Origin: an uncultured Cytophagaceae bacterium
Lineage (GTDB): Bacteria > Bacteroidota > Bacteroidia > Cytophagales > Spirosomataceae
Direction of reading: 5' to 3'
DNA: 19,957 bases
Assembly: GCA_903837305.1 (NCBI GenBank)
Contig: CAILUB010000327.1
Span: 1 to 19,957, forward strand
Made by a program: the position numbers and the translations under genes. Positions 6,912 to 16,366 of this stretch are shown here, piece after piece; position 1 is the first letter of the stretch, and each line of letters begins with the position of its first letter. A model generated the notes under the pieces. It worked only from the letters and a program-made list of their open reading frames with translations. It made no database searches and was not told the origin of the DNA.

Positions 6912-8193
6912 AAGAATGATTTAAACCACTAAATACTCCTACGATTTTAAAATCGAAGGAATGACCAATAAATATGGAATTCTTCGATTTAGATATGATA
7001 TTTGCTACTTCATAGGTATTCTTTTCTTTCACTAATAACATACCTTTCATTTCTTCTCCCACTTTTAACTCAGGCTGTGAGATTCCTAAGAAAGCACTTG
7101 GATTATGTGATAAATGAAGATCAGATTTGGCTAGACCTTGTTTTCTTGCTTCTTGAATAAATGCTAAGGCTAGCGTTTCTAAGCCTATCGTTCCAAAAGA
7201 TGCTTGATCAAACTCTAACTCTTTGCACTCTACTTCAATAGGATGGTGATCAGAAACGACAGTAAGAATAACACCCTCTTTTAATCCTTTCCATAAAGCT
7301 AAACGATCATTCTCTGTTCTAAGTGGGGGATTTACCTTTTTAAGGGTATCGAACTCAGATATCGCATCTTCCGTAAATAAGAGCGAATAGATCGCAACGT
7401 CTGCCGTTACAGGTAATCCTGCCTTTTGAGCTTCTGATATCAACCTAACTGATTCAGCAGTAGAAATACAAGAAAAATGCAGGGCAAAGTCTGGATGAGC
7501 TAAACCAAAAGAATGCTGCATTACATACGACAAAAGGTCCAAGTCACGTTTTACGTGCATCGTTTCAGCTAAAACGGGTATCCCTTTCAAACCTAATAGA
7601 GTACTTTGTAGTCCTTCATGTATTTGGCCAAATAAGGACAACCCCTTTACATCAGGTCTAGAAACAACTTTCACCTTTAATGGTTGCAAGTATTGAAGAC
7701 ATTTTAACATCAAATCAGTGTCCTGTAAAGCTCCCGCACCATGACTAAACCAAGAGGCTCCTGCCTGATGTAAGTCCATTAAATCACTAAAATTTTCTGA
7801 TTTGTTACCTAATGTTAAGGGGGCTGCAGGATATGATAATACTCCAGATCCAGCTAACCGATCTTTAATAAATTGAATAGATTCAGGCTGTTGTGGAACA
7901 GGCTCACCAGTAGGTAAGAGTAAAAAATCTAATACTCCACCCTTCCAAGCAGCTGCTTTCAAACTTGACCAATCTTCTCTATGTTCACCACCTGGCAACG
8001 TATTGTGCACACGTAGATCAACTACGGAAGGAAACCACTCAAGCGTTTCACCTGAAATGATTAAATCTGCTTCGGATTGAATTGTGGAATCAATTTCCTT
8101 CCATCGACCATTATCTGAAAGCAAATCAACTTTCTTACCATAGTAGGAAGACCGACTATCTTGAATTAAAAGCTGTTTAAATAAGATCCGCAT
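6901..8193 (-). CDS. Dihydroorotase-like amidohydrolase, probably non-catalytic
   Basis: A 430-residue member of the class I dihydroorotase family, which normally closes N-carbamoyl-aspartate to dihydroorotate in pyrimidine synthesis. The fold-level landmarks are present: VVDLRVHNTLPGGEHRED (58-74), GIPVLAETMHVKRDL (204-218), ISTAESVRLI, VNPPLRTENDRLALWKGL (287-304) and SDHHP (314-318). The metal site is badly eroded. By motif alignment with active enzymes, the first His of HxH is R61 (H63 is kept), the FSDDG aspartate is H151, the AHCED histidine is R179, the HVST histidine is C242, and only D315 of the last motif remains. It may act like PyrX/PyrC', the inactive dihydroorotase that supports aspartate transcarbamoylase in Pseudomonas, or have a new role. 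No pyrB is nearby. It overlaps the next gene by 11 bases. Database pipelines would probably label it pyrC. Confidence 0.85.
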   Translation of the reverse strand: MRILFKQLLIQDSRSSYYGKKVDLLSDNGRWKEIDSTIQSEADLIISGETLEWFPSVVDLRVHNTLPGGEHREDWSSLKAAAWKGGVLDFLLLPTGEPVPQQPESIQFIKDRLAGSGVLSYPAAPLTLGNKSENFSDLMDLHQAGASWFSHGAGALQDTDLMLKCLQYLQPLKVKVVSRPDVKGLSLFGQIHEGLQSTLLGLKGIPVLAETMHVKRDLDLLSYVMQHSFGLAHPDFALHFSCISTAESVRLISEAQKAGLPVTADVAIYSLLFTEDAISEFDTLKKVNPPLRTENDRLALWKGLKEGVILTVVSDHHPIEVECKELEFDQASFGTIGLETLALAFIQEARKQGLAKSDLHLSHNPSAFLGISQPELKVGEEMKGMLLVKEKNTYEVANIISKSKNSIFIGHSFDFKIVGVFSGLNHSYGQ

Positions 8194-8207
8194 TTGTTTT
8201 TGGTTAT

Positions 8208-8232
8208 AAAAAAACCCTGATTAACAGGGTTT
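8208..8232 (-). terminator. Rho-independent terminator of gcvH
   Basis: An 8-base perfect stem, AAACCCTG (8212-8219) and CAGGGTTT (8225-8232), encloses a 5-base loop. Read on the minus strand it is followed by seven T (complement of the A run 8208-8214). It begins 6 bases after the gcvH stop and ends 15 bases before the ATG of the dihydroorotase-like gene. Confidence 0.85.
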
Positions 8233-8237
8233 AAAAA

Positions 8238-8618
8238 TCAATGTCCGATAAAGGATTTATATGTTTCAACATCCATTAATTGGGATAGATCGCCAGCATC
8301 AGCTGCTTTGATTTTTACTACCCAACCATCTCCATAAGGATCTGAATTGATTAATTCAGGACTGTTGTTTAAGGCTGTATTAAATTCTACAATTTCTCCA
8401 GCTACCGGCAAGAACAAATCAGATACCGTTTTAACAGCTTCTACTGTTCCGAAAACACCATCCTTTGCAATGTTCTGACCTACTGTCTCCACTTCTACAA
8501 AAACGATATCACCTAACTCACCTTGAGCAAAATCAGTAATACCTACAATAGCAACATCGCCATCTATTTTGATCCACTCGTGTTCTTGAGTATATTTTAA
8601 TTCACTTGGAAAATTCAT
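8238..8618 (-). CDS. gcvH: Glycine cleavage system H protein
   Basis: Lipoyl carrier of the glycine cleavage complex: its lipoyl arm takes the aminomethyl group from the P protein and passes it to T and L in the cytoplasm. The 126-residue length is standard. The sequence starts MNFPSELKYTQEHEWIKIDG, and the lipoylated lysine is K63 in the conserved VEAVKTVSDLFLP context (59-71). The C-terminal motif NSDPYGDGWVVKIK is also typical. It lies 60 bases downstream of sprA with a candidate promoter in that gap and a strong terminator after its stop, so it can be transcribed alone. Other gcv genes are not in the window. The ruvA-sprA-gcvH order is one I recall as frequent in Bacteroidota. Confidence 0.97.
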   Translation of the reverse strand: MNFPSELKYTQEHEWIKIDGDVAIVGITDFAQGELGDIVFVEVETVGQNIAKDGVFGTVEAVKTVSDLFLPVAGEIVEFNTALNNSPELINSDPYGDGWVVKIKAADAGDLSQLMDVETYKSFIGH

Positions 8619-8636
8619 ATGATTATTATTTGCTCA

Positions 8637-8668
8637 CAAAGGTCACTAAAATCTAGATTTTTTGCAAA
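8637..8668 (-). promoter_or_regulatory. Candidate Bacteroidota-type promoter for gcvH
   Basis: On the minus strand a TTTG (complement of 8665-8668) stands 20 bases before GACCTTTG (complement of 8637-8644). This fits the Bacteroidota consensus TTTG, about 19-base spacer, TAnnTTTG, except for GA in place of TA. It lies in the sprA-gcvH gap, 19 bases before the gcvH ATG. Inferred by pattern only. Confidence 0.4.
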
Positions 8669-8678
8669 CGATTTTTAA

Positions 8679-11600
8679 TTATTCACCTAAACTGTAACGT
8701 ATTTGAAAACCTCCCGCCACTGTAGATCGATAGAATGAATTAGATACCAAAGGATTATTCATCATCTTATCAAAATAAGCCGTTACCGTTAATTTATTAT
8801 TTACATTATAACTTAATTGTGGACGGAATTGAAAATTAACGAAACCTTGAGTAACAATCGTTTCTGCGTCTAATTTTCGTTGTAAAGTACGCGTGTCCCT
8901 TATCGTTAGATTCATATTAAATCGTAAATCATTAGGCAAACGAACAGATCTGCCATTAATCTTGAATGGAATTAACATATTGGATTTAGTAAATCCAACA
9001 GCCACAGTAAAGTCCTTATTAGCTAATTCAGCAACCTGTGAATTAGCTAAATTTAAACCCACATTACGATCCTGATTATATTCTAAACGCAAGGATATTT
9101 TACTCTTAGTCACTGCATTAACACCCACTAAAGGCGAGAAACGTTCCACGAATGAGATCGTACTCATGACGTATACCGGAATTAAAGTATTCGTTTCTGG
9201 ATCGAAACGGGAAGAAAGAGGATACAATAAACTATTCAAGGACAAATTCATATAATCCGAAGCAAACTGACCATATTCTAGCGACGATACGAAATTCCCC
9301 ACATTATAGGTACTTGAATACATATGTGTTATCGTAAATGAAGAGAATTTATTCTTAATTCCGGGAAGCAAATTCAACCCATTGTAATCTACTTTCCAGT
9401 TAGGCAATGGAATGTCATAGAAAGGCGAAAACTTCACATCATTCGCGGAAACACCAGAATAAGCAGCAAAGAAGGCAGGAATTAATACATCTTGAGAGTT
9501 TTGATTATAGGTACCTACCTCAGATGATTTTGCTTTATTTAATCTTGAAATTAAAACCGAACGATTGGATCTGAATTCTTCAAAAACGGCTTCAGGGTTA
9601 GAGAATGCAGTCATAAAAGACAAAAATGACATCGAATAATTACCTGAACGAATCGGGCTCTGGGATTTAAAAGGCCCTCCTGCTTGATCAGGTCGAAAGA
9701 ATTCTTGGTAATTATCCCCTCGATTGTAATTACCATCTACCTGAATACGTAAATCTTTAGTAGGTTCTAATTGGGTAGAATAGGTTAATTTCTGATTCCT
9801 TAACTGAGTGAATGGTGTATTTTGCACGGTACTACGTGTTAACCAACCATTTTCTGCCGCCTTAAATCGGATACCATCATTTTGTCCTCCACTGATAAAG
9901 TCAAATCCAGGAGCTGAATTGACAGGATTCATTCCTAAATTACCAGGATTAGGCAGAAAACCTGGTAAGGTGGTAGACTCATTAATAGAATAGTTAACTT
10001 GAATACCACGTAAGGTTAATAGTAAACGTGTAACGGCTTTAATAGCGGATTTGCTCGGAATAACAATGTCTTCTTCATCACCTGGATTTCTCGCTATATT
10101 TTTACCAAAAGTGCGGGGAGTATTTGCCCAACGTAGTGCCTTAATCCGATTATATAAGGCAACAAAATCAACTTTTCCATTAATTGCCTGTTCGCGCGTA
10201 TTTTTGATAATGTTTCCAAAAGGTAGGCCTAAAGAATCGCGAATATCAAAGGAATTCGCAAAATAGTTATATCCCACTCGATGCGTGTAATCTGCATTCA
10301 TCCAATCCGTTAAAACAGATTTCTGTAATGGCAATCGCCAAACCATACCAGCTTGTTGATCAAAACTTTTAGCACGGCCCAAGGCTCTTAAGCTAATCAT
10401 AACTGAATCTCTCTTTTCCTGCGTATCTAAATCTCCGATGGGTTCATCAACAATGGCATTAACTTGGGCATTATAATTCAGCACCATACTCTTTGTCAAA
10501 TTCCAATTCAAAGCATATTGTCGATTAAAGAACCAATATTTTTCAAATTGAGGAGCTACACCCACCGTAGTAAATTCCGAATTTCTCAACTGAGTTTTAA
10601 TAAAACTACGATCCATATCTAGGCGAACCAATAAAGAGGAAGGCACTAAATTCAGGTTGAAATCCTTGATCAAATCGAATGATGCCTTTTTGAAAGGTTC
10701 TATATAGCGAGCCGAGGTTGAATAGGCATATAAAATACTTCCTTTATGACTTAATTGTGTGTACTCTGCAATGAGTGGACTAGTCCTCAACATTTCGGAA
10801 AATGCATAGGAAAAAGTAAAATTTGAAATATCCCAAGGATAAGAATTTTTAGACTGAGCTCCCCGATTCTTTTTGACATTCGAAAAATTAAATCCTTTCC
10901 GTTCCGTATTATCTTCTACCATGGTTAAATAAGAATTCTTCTTAGATTCAGAATTAAACTTCTGAATTGAATTAGATAGGAAGATATCCGGATCAAATGG
11001 ATCAAACTGTGGCGAAATATTACGGCGATCATAGGTAATAAAGAACGGAATCTTTAAACCCCAATTTTTAGGCAATAGCTTTTCTAAATTTAAATTTGCG
11101 GTAATTCCATACTCGATATTATTCTCTCTACTGCGTTCTGATATTTTAGCTTGAACTCCTCCAAATCCATAATTCTTAAAACTACCATTCATTTGAATCG
11201 TTCCTAAGTCAGCTAGTTTTATGGCTAACTTACCAATAGCAGCTTCTCCTGAAGTTTGATCAAAACCGGAGGCGCGCAATTCATTCACCCAAATACAGAA
11301 TGATTTATTCGTGGTACTCGTATTCCGGACTCCGATCATAGTGACCATCGTAGCACTTTGATCAGGCCTACCCATCACTGTAATTTTATACGTCTTTCCT
11401 GTAGAACTTGTAATTACCATCGTAAAACGATCATTTAAGCTCTTACCTTGTTTATCTCTTTCGATCTTAACTTGTTTGACTAAATCAAACTCAATATCAA
11501 ATTCATTCTCCATTGGCCAAATTTCTGTGTCCAAACTTTGGCCCTTCTGAGTTTGCATTAAACCCGTATTTTCTATTTCATAATAATTATCTGTCAAATC

Positions 11601-14600
11601 GGTACCAATACGTAAGAAGGCGCTAACCTGACCACTAATCGCATCCGGACTCTGCATCGAGACAAACATCTTTAAGCGCTTATAATTAATAAAATCAAAA
11701 ACAGTATTTTTGAATACCGCTCTTGCATCGCCTGCACGCAAATTATCCACGCAAAGGCTCATCGATTGCTCATTTAATCGAGCGTTATTAATGGTAGTAA
11801 TATCCTGATCTCTAACAAATCCAGGAGGAACAACATAAGGGATAGCTGTCTCACCTTTATTTGCAGGTCCATTTTCTTCGATATTCACACTAGAAACCCG
11901 AAATTTAGCATCGTACGGCTCGGGTAAATCTTGTCCACTTCGTTTATCTAATTCACCAATAAACTTTCTGTAACTAAATCCAGACAATTGTAATTGGGCA
12001 AATCTTAATACAACAGGCTCCCGAAATTCTTTTAAAACCATACGCATGAAACGAATGGATTTAAACGAATTAATTTCCCCAGCAGGAGTCTTATAAATAC
12101 GTTTGTCTTTTATAGGCACACGGAAAAGATACCAGTTAACGCCTCCTTCTGTTATTTTATCTACGACAAAACCATTCCCAATTTGTAAACTATTAGGCTT
12201 TAGATCAATTTCATATTCAAAATAGGCCTCGCTGTCATTTACTGTATTATCATTGTTCAAATCCTCTCTATCTGGCAACATACTATTTGCCTCGGTGAAA
12301 TTCGTATTAGAAGGATTATCCGTGGTAGGGCTATTATTTTCCATCCCTAGGTAACTCTTATAGCGTTGAATTAAGGATTCAGTACCATCGAATTTTTGAT
12401 TCAAATAAAATTCAAAATCATCACCTGCTGGATCATTTTGAATCTGAGATAAGGCCAAAGGATCTGAAACACGGCCTTTAATTTGATCTAAATAAGCCTT
12501 AAAATAGGTTGACTCAGATTGTGCAGTTGCATCTTCGGATTTATTGGGCAAACCATCTAAACCTATATCCTGCTTCTCTCTACCCGCAGAATTATCAAAT
12601 GCGTTAATAACAAACTGCCTTGAAGGTGCTAATCCCCAATCTGTTGTTTCAATATTCTTACTAGCTCCAGAGGTAATTTTATCACCCGCTGGAATGCCAT
12701 TTTCGAAATTAGAATATCCGTCAGGTATAAAATCCTCCGAAACATCGCCCAGATGGAAAACTAATTTACCTCCTGTCTCATTGTTCTTATTATATAGACC
12801 ATCTCTAATTTTACCTGCTTCACCTCCTATAAATGGATCCATCAACCAAAATTCTAACTGTTCTACGTTTGCATTATCAAAATCGGTATCTGAACTAATG
12901 GCACGAGTAATGGCTCCAAAGTTAGAAACTGGAGTAGGTAACAAACCTGAAGATGAAAGGTTCGGGTTAAAATTATACAAGCCTCTCTCTGAAGGAAAAT
13001 AAGCAACATCTAAAACGCCAATAGGTAAATTGGTAATATTATTCGCAAAGTCTTTATTAGGGAATAGCCCTCTAGGGGTTACCACCCTTTCATAGGCATA
13101 GGCATTTACCTTGGTAGGATCTAAACCAGGGACATCTAAACCAAAACCTCCTTGACCATAAATACTAGCATCTACCGTGTAAGCAGAAATTTTTGCTCGA
13201 TTAAATCCGGTAGACAATTTATTTCCAGTAGAAACATAGGTTTTAGGAGTAGCTCCAGGTTTCCAAAGTGTAGCTTGTGAACTTAAATTATAAATAACTC
13301 GTGCTGCCTCAAAATCATCTATAAATGCATTGCCCTGCACACGATCATTCACATTCGGAATTAACTTAGCGAACTCTCCTTGAAAATCAATTACAGAAGT
13401 CTCCTTAGTTGAAATTAATGGCAACTTATCTAAAAACCTTGTCAGACCTTGTGAATTTTGCAAGATACTCGCATCAAACCCTATTAAGGTGTTATTCACC
13501 GGTTCATTCCCCATGGCTACCCGTCGAAAAAAGGCCGGTGGGCTTTCTGACATATTCTGTATCGTAGCGCCTAAATGTACATTCTTGCCTAAATTATAAT
13601 CTAGTCGCGTACCTAACAAGGTTCTAATTTGATTCGAAAACAAGTCAGGCTTCTCATAGCATACCTTGATCTCTCTTCCAGAACTAAAGACCCCCTCATT
13701 AATGATCTTTACTCGTCCAGATTGAGGTTCAACTATATAGTCTGTTCCAGCAGCTAATGATTGCCCTCCAGCTGTCACCGTAACCGATTTTGCTTCTACT
13801 CCAAATGGTAAAGAGATATCTCCACCAGCTCCAGATTGGTATGAACCTTTAATGAAAAACTTGTTTTTAGTGGTAATTTGGGCAGCATCCACTTGTGTAC
13901 CTGAATACAATTTATCAAATACATATTTTTCGACTAAATTACTTTCACTTGCTGTAAACTTAGCTCTTAAATTAGTGCCAAAAGGTTCAAGAACAGGGAA
14001 AATAATCTTTCCATTTTTTGCATCAATCGTAATATCTTCAATGTAATCAAAGTTCCCATCGGGTTGTGGATCACCTGCAAAATTTAATTTATCTAAGCCC
14101 AAAACTTTAACCAATGGAATATCCTTAAAATTTGCACCTTCAATCAAATTACTATTATCGATACCTGTCGCATCATCTTTGTACACAATTCTTAACTGAA
14201 AATTTTGTTTCGCTAAGGAAGAAGTATTTAATGAATAAATATTTTTCATCATTAAATCCCACATTGGATGCGGTTTTCCGGTTGAACTTGAATTCAGGTT
14301 ATTGCGAATTGTACTTGATTTTAGCATTTTTAAAATCAGCACCTCGTCGTCTTGACGAGCTTGATAATCTTCTGTTAACTCCCCTACTTTGTATTTGCGT
14401 CCATTCAAGGTGTATTCGTAGGAAACAGCTAACACCTCATCGTTACGCAAAGGTGCGACTAAAGAGATATAACCTAATTGTGAATTAAACTTAAATTCAC
14501 GATCTGTTAAACGTTTTGCACCTTTCAACACATCAAAATCAGTTCCCCGCTTTAGATTATAGGTCGTCTCTAAACGATCCGTTGCCTCATTCGATTTACG

Positions 14601-15776
14601 TAGATTGGGATCTGACAAAAGCTTTGCATACATCCCATTCGCCTTGTTATCCACTGGACTCGTAGGATTGATAGGCTGGAAAACAGGATTTGTGTTATTG
14701 AAGGGGCTTGCTTCACCAAGGTCATATAGTGAAACTAAATTTCGGAGCGTTTCCGTACTCTGAGTTCGATTCGTGACATATACTTCTACCCGAGTGACCG
14801 TAATTCCACTAGAGATAACCGGCAAATTCTTCAGTGCACGTTCATAATTATTTCTAAAATAAGAGGATAAGAAAAAGTGCCTATTTTCATCGTATTGATC
14901 CACCCTTACTTCAAAATTCTTACCCTGAGTTCCTCCCTTTAATGTAATACAATCTTGTTTAGATCGCTGTTGAGCTGCTACTACTGTCATGTCTAGCGCG
15001 CCAAAACGTAACAAGGTTTTAACTCCAAACAAATTTTGTACCCCTGGAATCAATTGAGAATTTAAGGTCCAAGACGTATTTCCTACTTCAATATTTTGGA
15101 GAATATCTTCCTCTTGCGTCTTCCAATTCAGTTTTAATTGGTTTTGAAAATTAAAACTAGCCTTCGTGTCAAAATTGACATTTAAATTCAGTTTATCACC
15201 AATCTTCCCTTGAAAGTTAATTTGAGCTTGTTCATTAAAAAACAGATTACCTACATACCTTAATTGAATAGGTATTGCCGGATTATCCACATACTGGCCC
15301 ATGTAGCCTACATCAAGCAATAAGGAACCATTGGGTTTAAAGGAGACTTCAGTTCCGCCAAAAATGCGATCGATAGCAGGGGGCAATTCAATTTTTGGGA
15401 ATAATCCTCTCGATTTTAAATTACTGCTTCCATCTAAACTTTTAGAATAAGTTTGCCAAAAGCTTCGATTAACATCCTGGTTTTGCAGTCGGTTAAACGT
15501 GGAAAAATCAGTTGCATTAGCGGAGCCAGTCGCATCTTTTTGAATAACCAACTTATTATCTGATTCAAAAGAATAGGTAGAATTTGGCTTTTTTGAATAA
15601 ATTGAAAAAGGAGACTTTGAAGTCGAACGGATCGGTTTCTTTAAGGTCAATCTAGGTTTTTTACCTGATTTGGAAACAGAATCAACCTGAGAATAACTCG
15701 AAAAAGACAACAAAAATCCTACACCCCAAAGAAGGGATAAAACGAAGGAAAAAATATATCTATTTTCAGCTTTCAA
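8679..15776 (-). CDS. sprA: SprA (Sov), outer-membrane translocon of the type IX secretion system
   Basis: A giant 2365-residue outer-membrane beta-barrel. SprA is the pore through which T9SS cargo, including gliding adhesins, crosses the outer membrane; this is established in Flavobacterium johnsoniae, and Sov is the Porphyromonas counterpart. Residues 1-29 are a signal peptide (basic start, hydrophobic core 8-25, likely cleavage after SSYS). Family-typical segments include NINFQG-like beta-rich stretches near 165-275 (SprA_N region) and GNAFIDDFEAARV near 813-826. The protein is rich in Asn, Phe, Tyr and alternating beta patterns and ends in FQIRYSLGE. The full length argues against truncation. 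The start is a TTG directly after the ruvA stop, in the same frame; no ATG lies before the signal peptide, so TTG is the only reasonable start. It is co-transcribed with ruvA and upstream genes. Confidence 0.95.
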   Translation of the reverse strand: MKAENRYIFSFVLSLLWGVGFLLSFSSYSQVDSVSKSGKKPRLTLKKPIRSTSKSPFSIYSKKPNSTYSFESDNKLVIQKDATGSANATDFSTFNRLQNQDVNRSFWQTYSKSLDGSSNLKSRGLFPKIELPPAIDRIFGGTEVSFKPNGSLLLDVGYMGQYVDNPAIPIQLRYVGNLFFNEQAQINFQGKIGDKLNLNVNFDTKASFNFQNQLKLNWKTQEEDILQNIEVGNTSWTLNSQLIPGVQNLFGVKTLLRFGALDMTVVAAQQRSKQDCITLKGGTQGKNFEVRVDQYDENRHFFLSSYFRNNYERALKNLPVISSGITVTRVEVYVTNRTQSTETLRNLVSLYDLGEASPFNNTNPVFQPINPTSPVDNKANGMYAKLLSDPNLRKSNEATDRLETTYNLKRGTDFDVLKGAKRLTDREFKFNSQLGYISLVAPLRNDEVLAVSYEYTLNGRKYKVGELTEDYQARQDDEVLILKMLKSSTIRNNLNSSSTGKPHPMWDLMMKNIYSLNTSSLAKQNFQLRIVYKDDATGIDNSNLIEGANFKDIPLVKVLGLDKLNFAGDPQPDGNFDYIEDITIDAKNGKIIFPVLEPFGTNLRAKFTASESNLVEKYVFDKLYSGTQVDAAQITTKNKFFIKGSYQSGAGGDISLPFGVEAKSVTVTAGGQSLAAGTDYIVEPQSGRVKIINEGVFSSGREIKVCYEKPDLFSNQIRTLLGTRLDYNLGKNVHLGATIQNMSESPPAFFRRVAMGNEPVNNTLIGFDASILQNSQGLTRFLDKLPLISTKETSVIDFQGEFAKLIPNVNDRVQGNAFIDDFEAARVIYNLSSQATLWKPGATPKTYVSTGNKLSTGFNRAKISAYTVDASIYGQGGFGLDVPGLDPTKVNAYAYERVVTPRGLFPNKDFANNITNLPIGVLDVAYFPSERGLYNFNPNLSSSGLLPTPVSNFGAITRAISSDTDFDNANVEQLEFWLMDPFIGGEAGKIRDGLYNKNNETGGKLVFHLGDVSEDFIPDGYSNFENGIPAGDKITSGASKNIETTDWGLAPSRQFVINAFDNSAGREKQDIGLDGLPNKSEDATAQSESTYFKAYLDQIKGRVSDPLALSQIQNDPAGDDFEFYLNQKFDGTESLIQRYKSYLGMENNSPTTDNPSNTNFTEANSMLPDREDLNNDNTVNDSEAYFEYEIDLKPNSLQIGNGFVVDKITEGGVNWYLFRVPIKDKRIYKTPAGEINSFKSIRFMRMVLKEFREPVVLRFAQLQLSGFSYRKFIGELDKRSGQDLPEPYDAKFRVSSVNIEENGPANKGETAIPYVVPPGFVRDQDITTINNARLNEQSMSLCVDNLRAGDARAVFKNTVFDFINYKRLKMFVSMQSPDAISGQVSAFLRIGTDLTDNYYEIENTGLMQTQKGQSLDTEIWPMENEFDIEFDLVKQVKIERDKQGKSLNDRFTMVITSSTGKTYKITVMGRPDQSATMVTMIGVRNTSTTNKSFCIWVNELRASGFDQTSGEAAIGKLAIKLADLGTIQMNGSFKNYGFGGVQAKISERSRENNIEYGITANLNLEKLLPKNWGLKIPFFITYDRRNISPQFDPFDPDIFLSNSIQKFNSESKKNSYLTMVEDNTERKGFNFSNVKKNRGAQSKNSYPWDISNFTFSYAFSEMLRTSPLIAEYTQLSHKGSILYAYSTSARYIEPFKKASFDLIKDFNLNLVPSSLLVRLDMDRSFIKTQLRNSEFTTVGVAPQFEKYWFFNRQYALNWNLTKSMVLNYNAQVNAIVDEPIGDLDTQEKRDSVMISLRALGRAKSFDQQAGMVWRLPLQKSVLTDWMNADYTHRVGYNYFANSFDIRDSLGLPFGNIIKNTREQAINGKVDFVALYNRIKALRWANTPRTFGKNIARNPGDEEDIVIPSKSAIKAVTRLLLTLRGIQVNYSINESTTLPGFLPNPGNLGMNPVNSAPGFDFISGGQNDGIRFKAAENGWLTRSTVQNTPFTQLRNQKLTYSTQLEPTKDLRIQVDGNYNRGDNYQEFFRPDQAGGPFKSQSPIRSGNYSMSFLSFMTAFSNPEAVFEEFRSNRSVLISRLNKAKSSEVGTYNQNSQDVLIPAFFAAYSGVSANDVKFSPFYDIPLPNWKVDYNGLNLLPGIKNKFSSFTITHMYSSTYNVGNFVSSLEYGQFASDYMNLSLNSLLYPLSSRFDPETNTLIPVYVMSTISFVERFSPLVGVNAVTKSKISLRLEYNQDRNVGLNLANSQVAELANKDFTVAVGFTKSNMLIPFKINGRSVRLPNDLRFNMNLTIRDTRTLQRKLDAETIVTQGFVNFQFRPQLSYNVNNKLTVTAYFDKMMNNPLVSNSFYRSTVAGGFQIRYSLGE

Positions 15777-16364
15777 CTATCGCAAGGCTAATTTGATTAA
15801 GTTTTCAACGGAAGCTTCTGGATTAGTCTTTAAAATACTGTCCAAACTCTTCTCAGCTGCAGTCCGAGGAATTCCTAAGGTAACTAATGCCGCTAATGCT
15901 TCTTGTTTGTTGCCAAAATGTGCATCATGAGAAGCTATCCCTGCCTCTACAAAGAGGGCATCTTTCTTACACTTATCTTTTAATTCTAAAATTACTCGCT
16001 GAGCAGACTTAGAACCAATTCCTTTAATCGATTGAATCAACGCAATATTTTCATTCATAATTGCAGAACGAATCTCATTAGAGGAAAAAGACGAAAGCAT
16101 GACTAAAGCCGTACTCAATCCAATTCCTGATACAGAAATCAGATCAAGAAATAATAGTTTCTCGTCCATGGAATGAAAACCAACTAAGGTATGAGAATCC
16201 TCTTTGACCTGCAAATGCGTAAAAAGCTTACATAGCTCTACTCCATCCGCTAATGCAGCATAGGTCTGCAAAGAAATTTTAACCTCATAACCTACTCCAT
16301 TCACATCGATAATCACATGCGCGCGATCTTTGTGTGCTAATTTACCTTTCAAATAAGCTATCAT
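15777..16364 (-). CDS. ruvA: Holliday junction branch migration protein RuvA
   Basis: DNA-binding subunit of the RuvAB branch-migration motor, which binds four-way junctions as a tetramer and loads RuvB. The 195 residues show the OB-fold domain (1-63, MIAYLKGKLA and VNGVGYEV), two helix-hairpin-helix motifs (ISVSGIGLSTALVML near 77-90 and IQSIKGIGSKSAQRVILELKDK near 110-131), and the RuvB-contacting C-terminal domain (about 152-195, EALAALVTLGIPRTAAEKSL). The ATG at 16364 lies 2 bases after the stop of the lytic transglycosylase gene, and its TAG stop directly touches the sprA start codon. Pairing of ruvA with sprA seems to be conserved chromosomal context, with no known functional link. ruvB and ruvC are not in the window. 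Confidence 0.97.
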   Translation of the reverse strand: MIAYLKGKLAHKDRAHVIIDVNGVGYEVKISLQTYAALADGVELCKLFTHLQVKEDSHTLVGFHSMDEKLLFLDLISVSGIGLSTALVMLSSFSSNEIRSAIMNENIALIQSIKGIGSKSAQRVILELKDKCKKDALFVEAGIASHDAHFGNKQEALAALVTLGIPRTAAEKSLDSILKTNPEASVENLIKLALR

Positions 16365-16366
16365 AA

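Noticed and set aside
6901..8193. Calling the amidohydrolase an active PyrC
   Set aside because: Too many metal-ligand positions are replaced for a confident catalytic assignment, so I kept it as dihydroorotase-like.
12544..13002. A 152-residue open frame on the plus strand inside sprA
   Set aside because: It is antisense to a strongly supported beta-barrel gene, has low-complexity composition and no recognisable domain; it is expected by chance in such a long gene. Other shorter antisense frames in sprA, lpxC/fabZ, lpxA and gatA are dismissed for the same reason.
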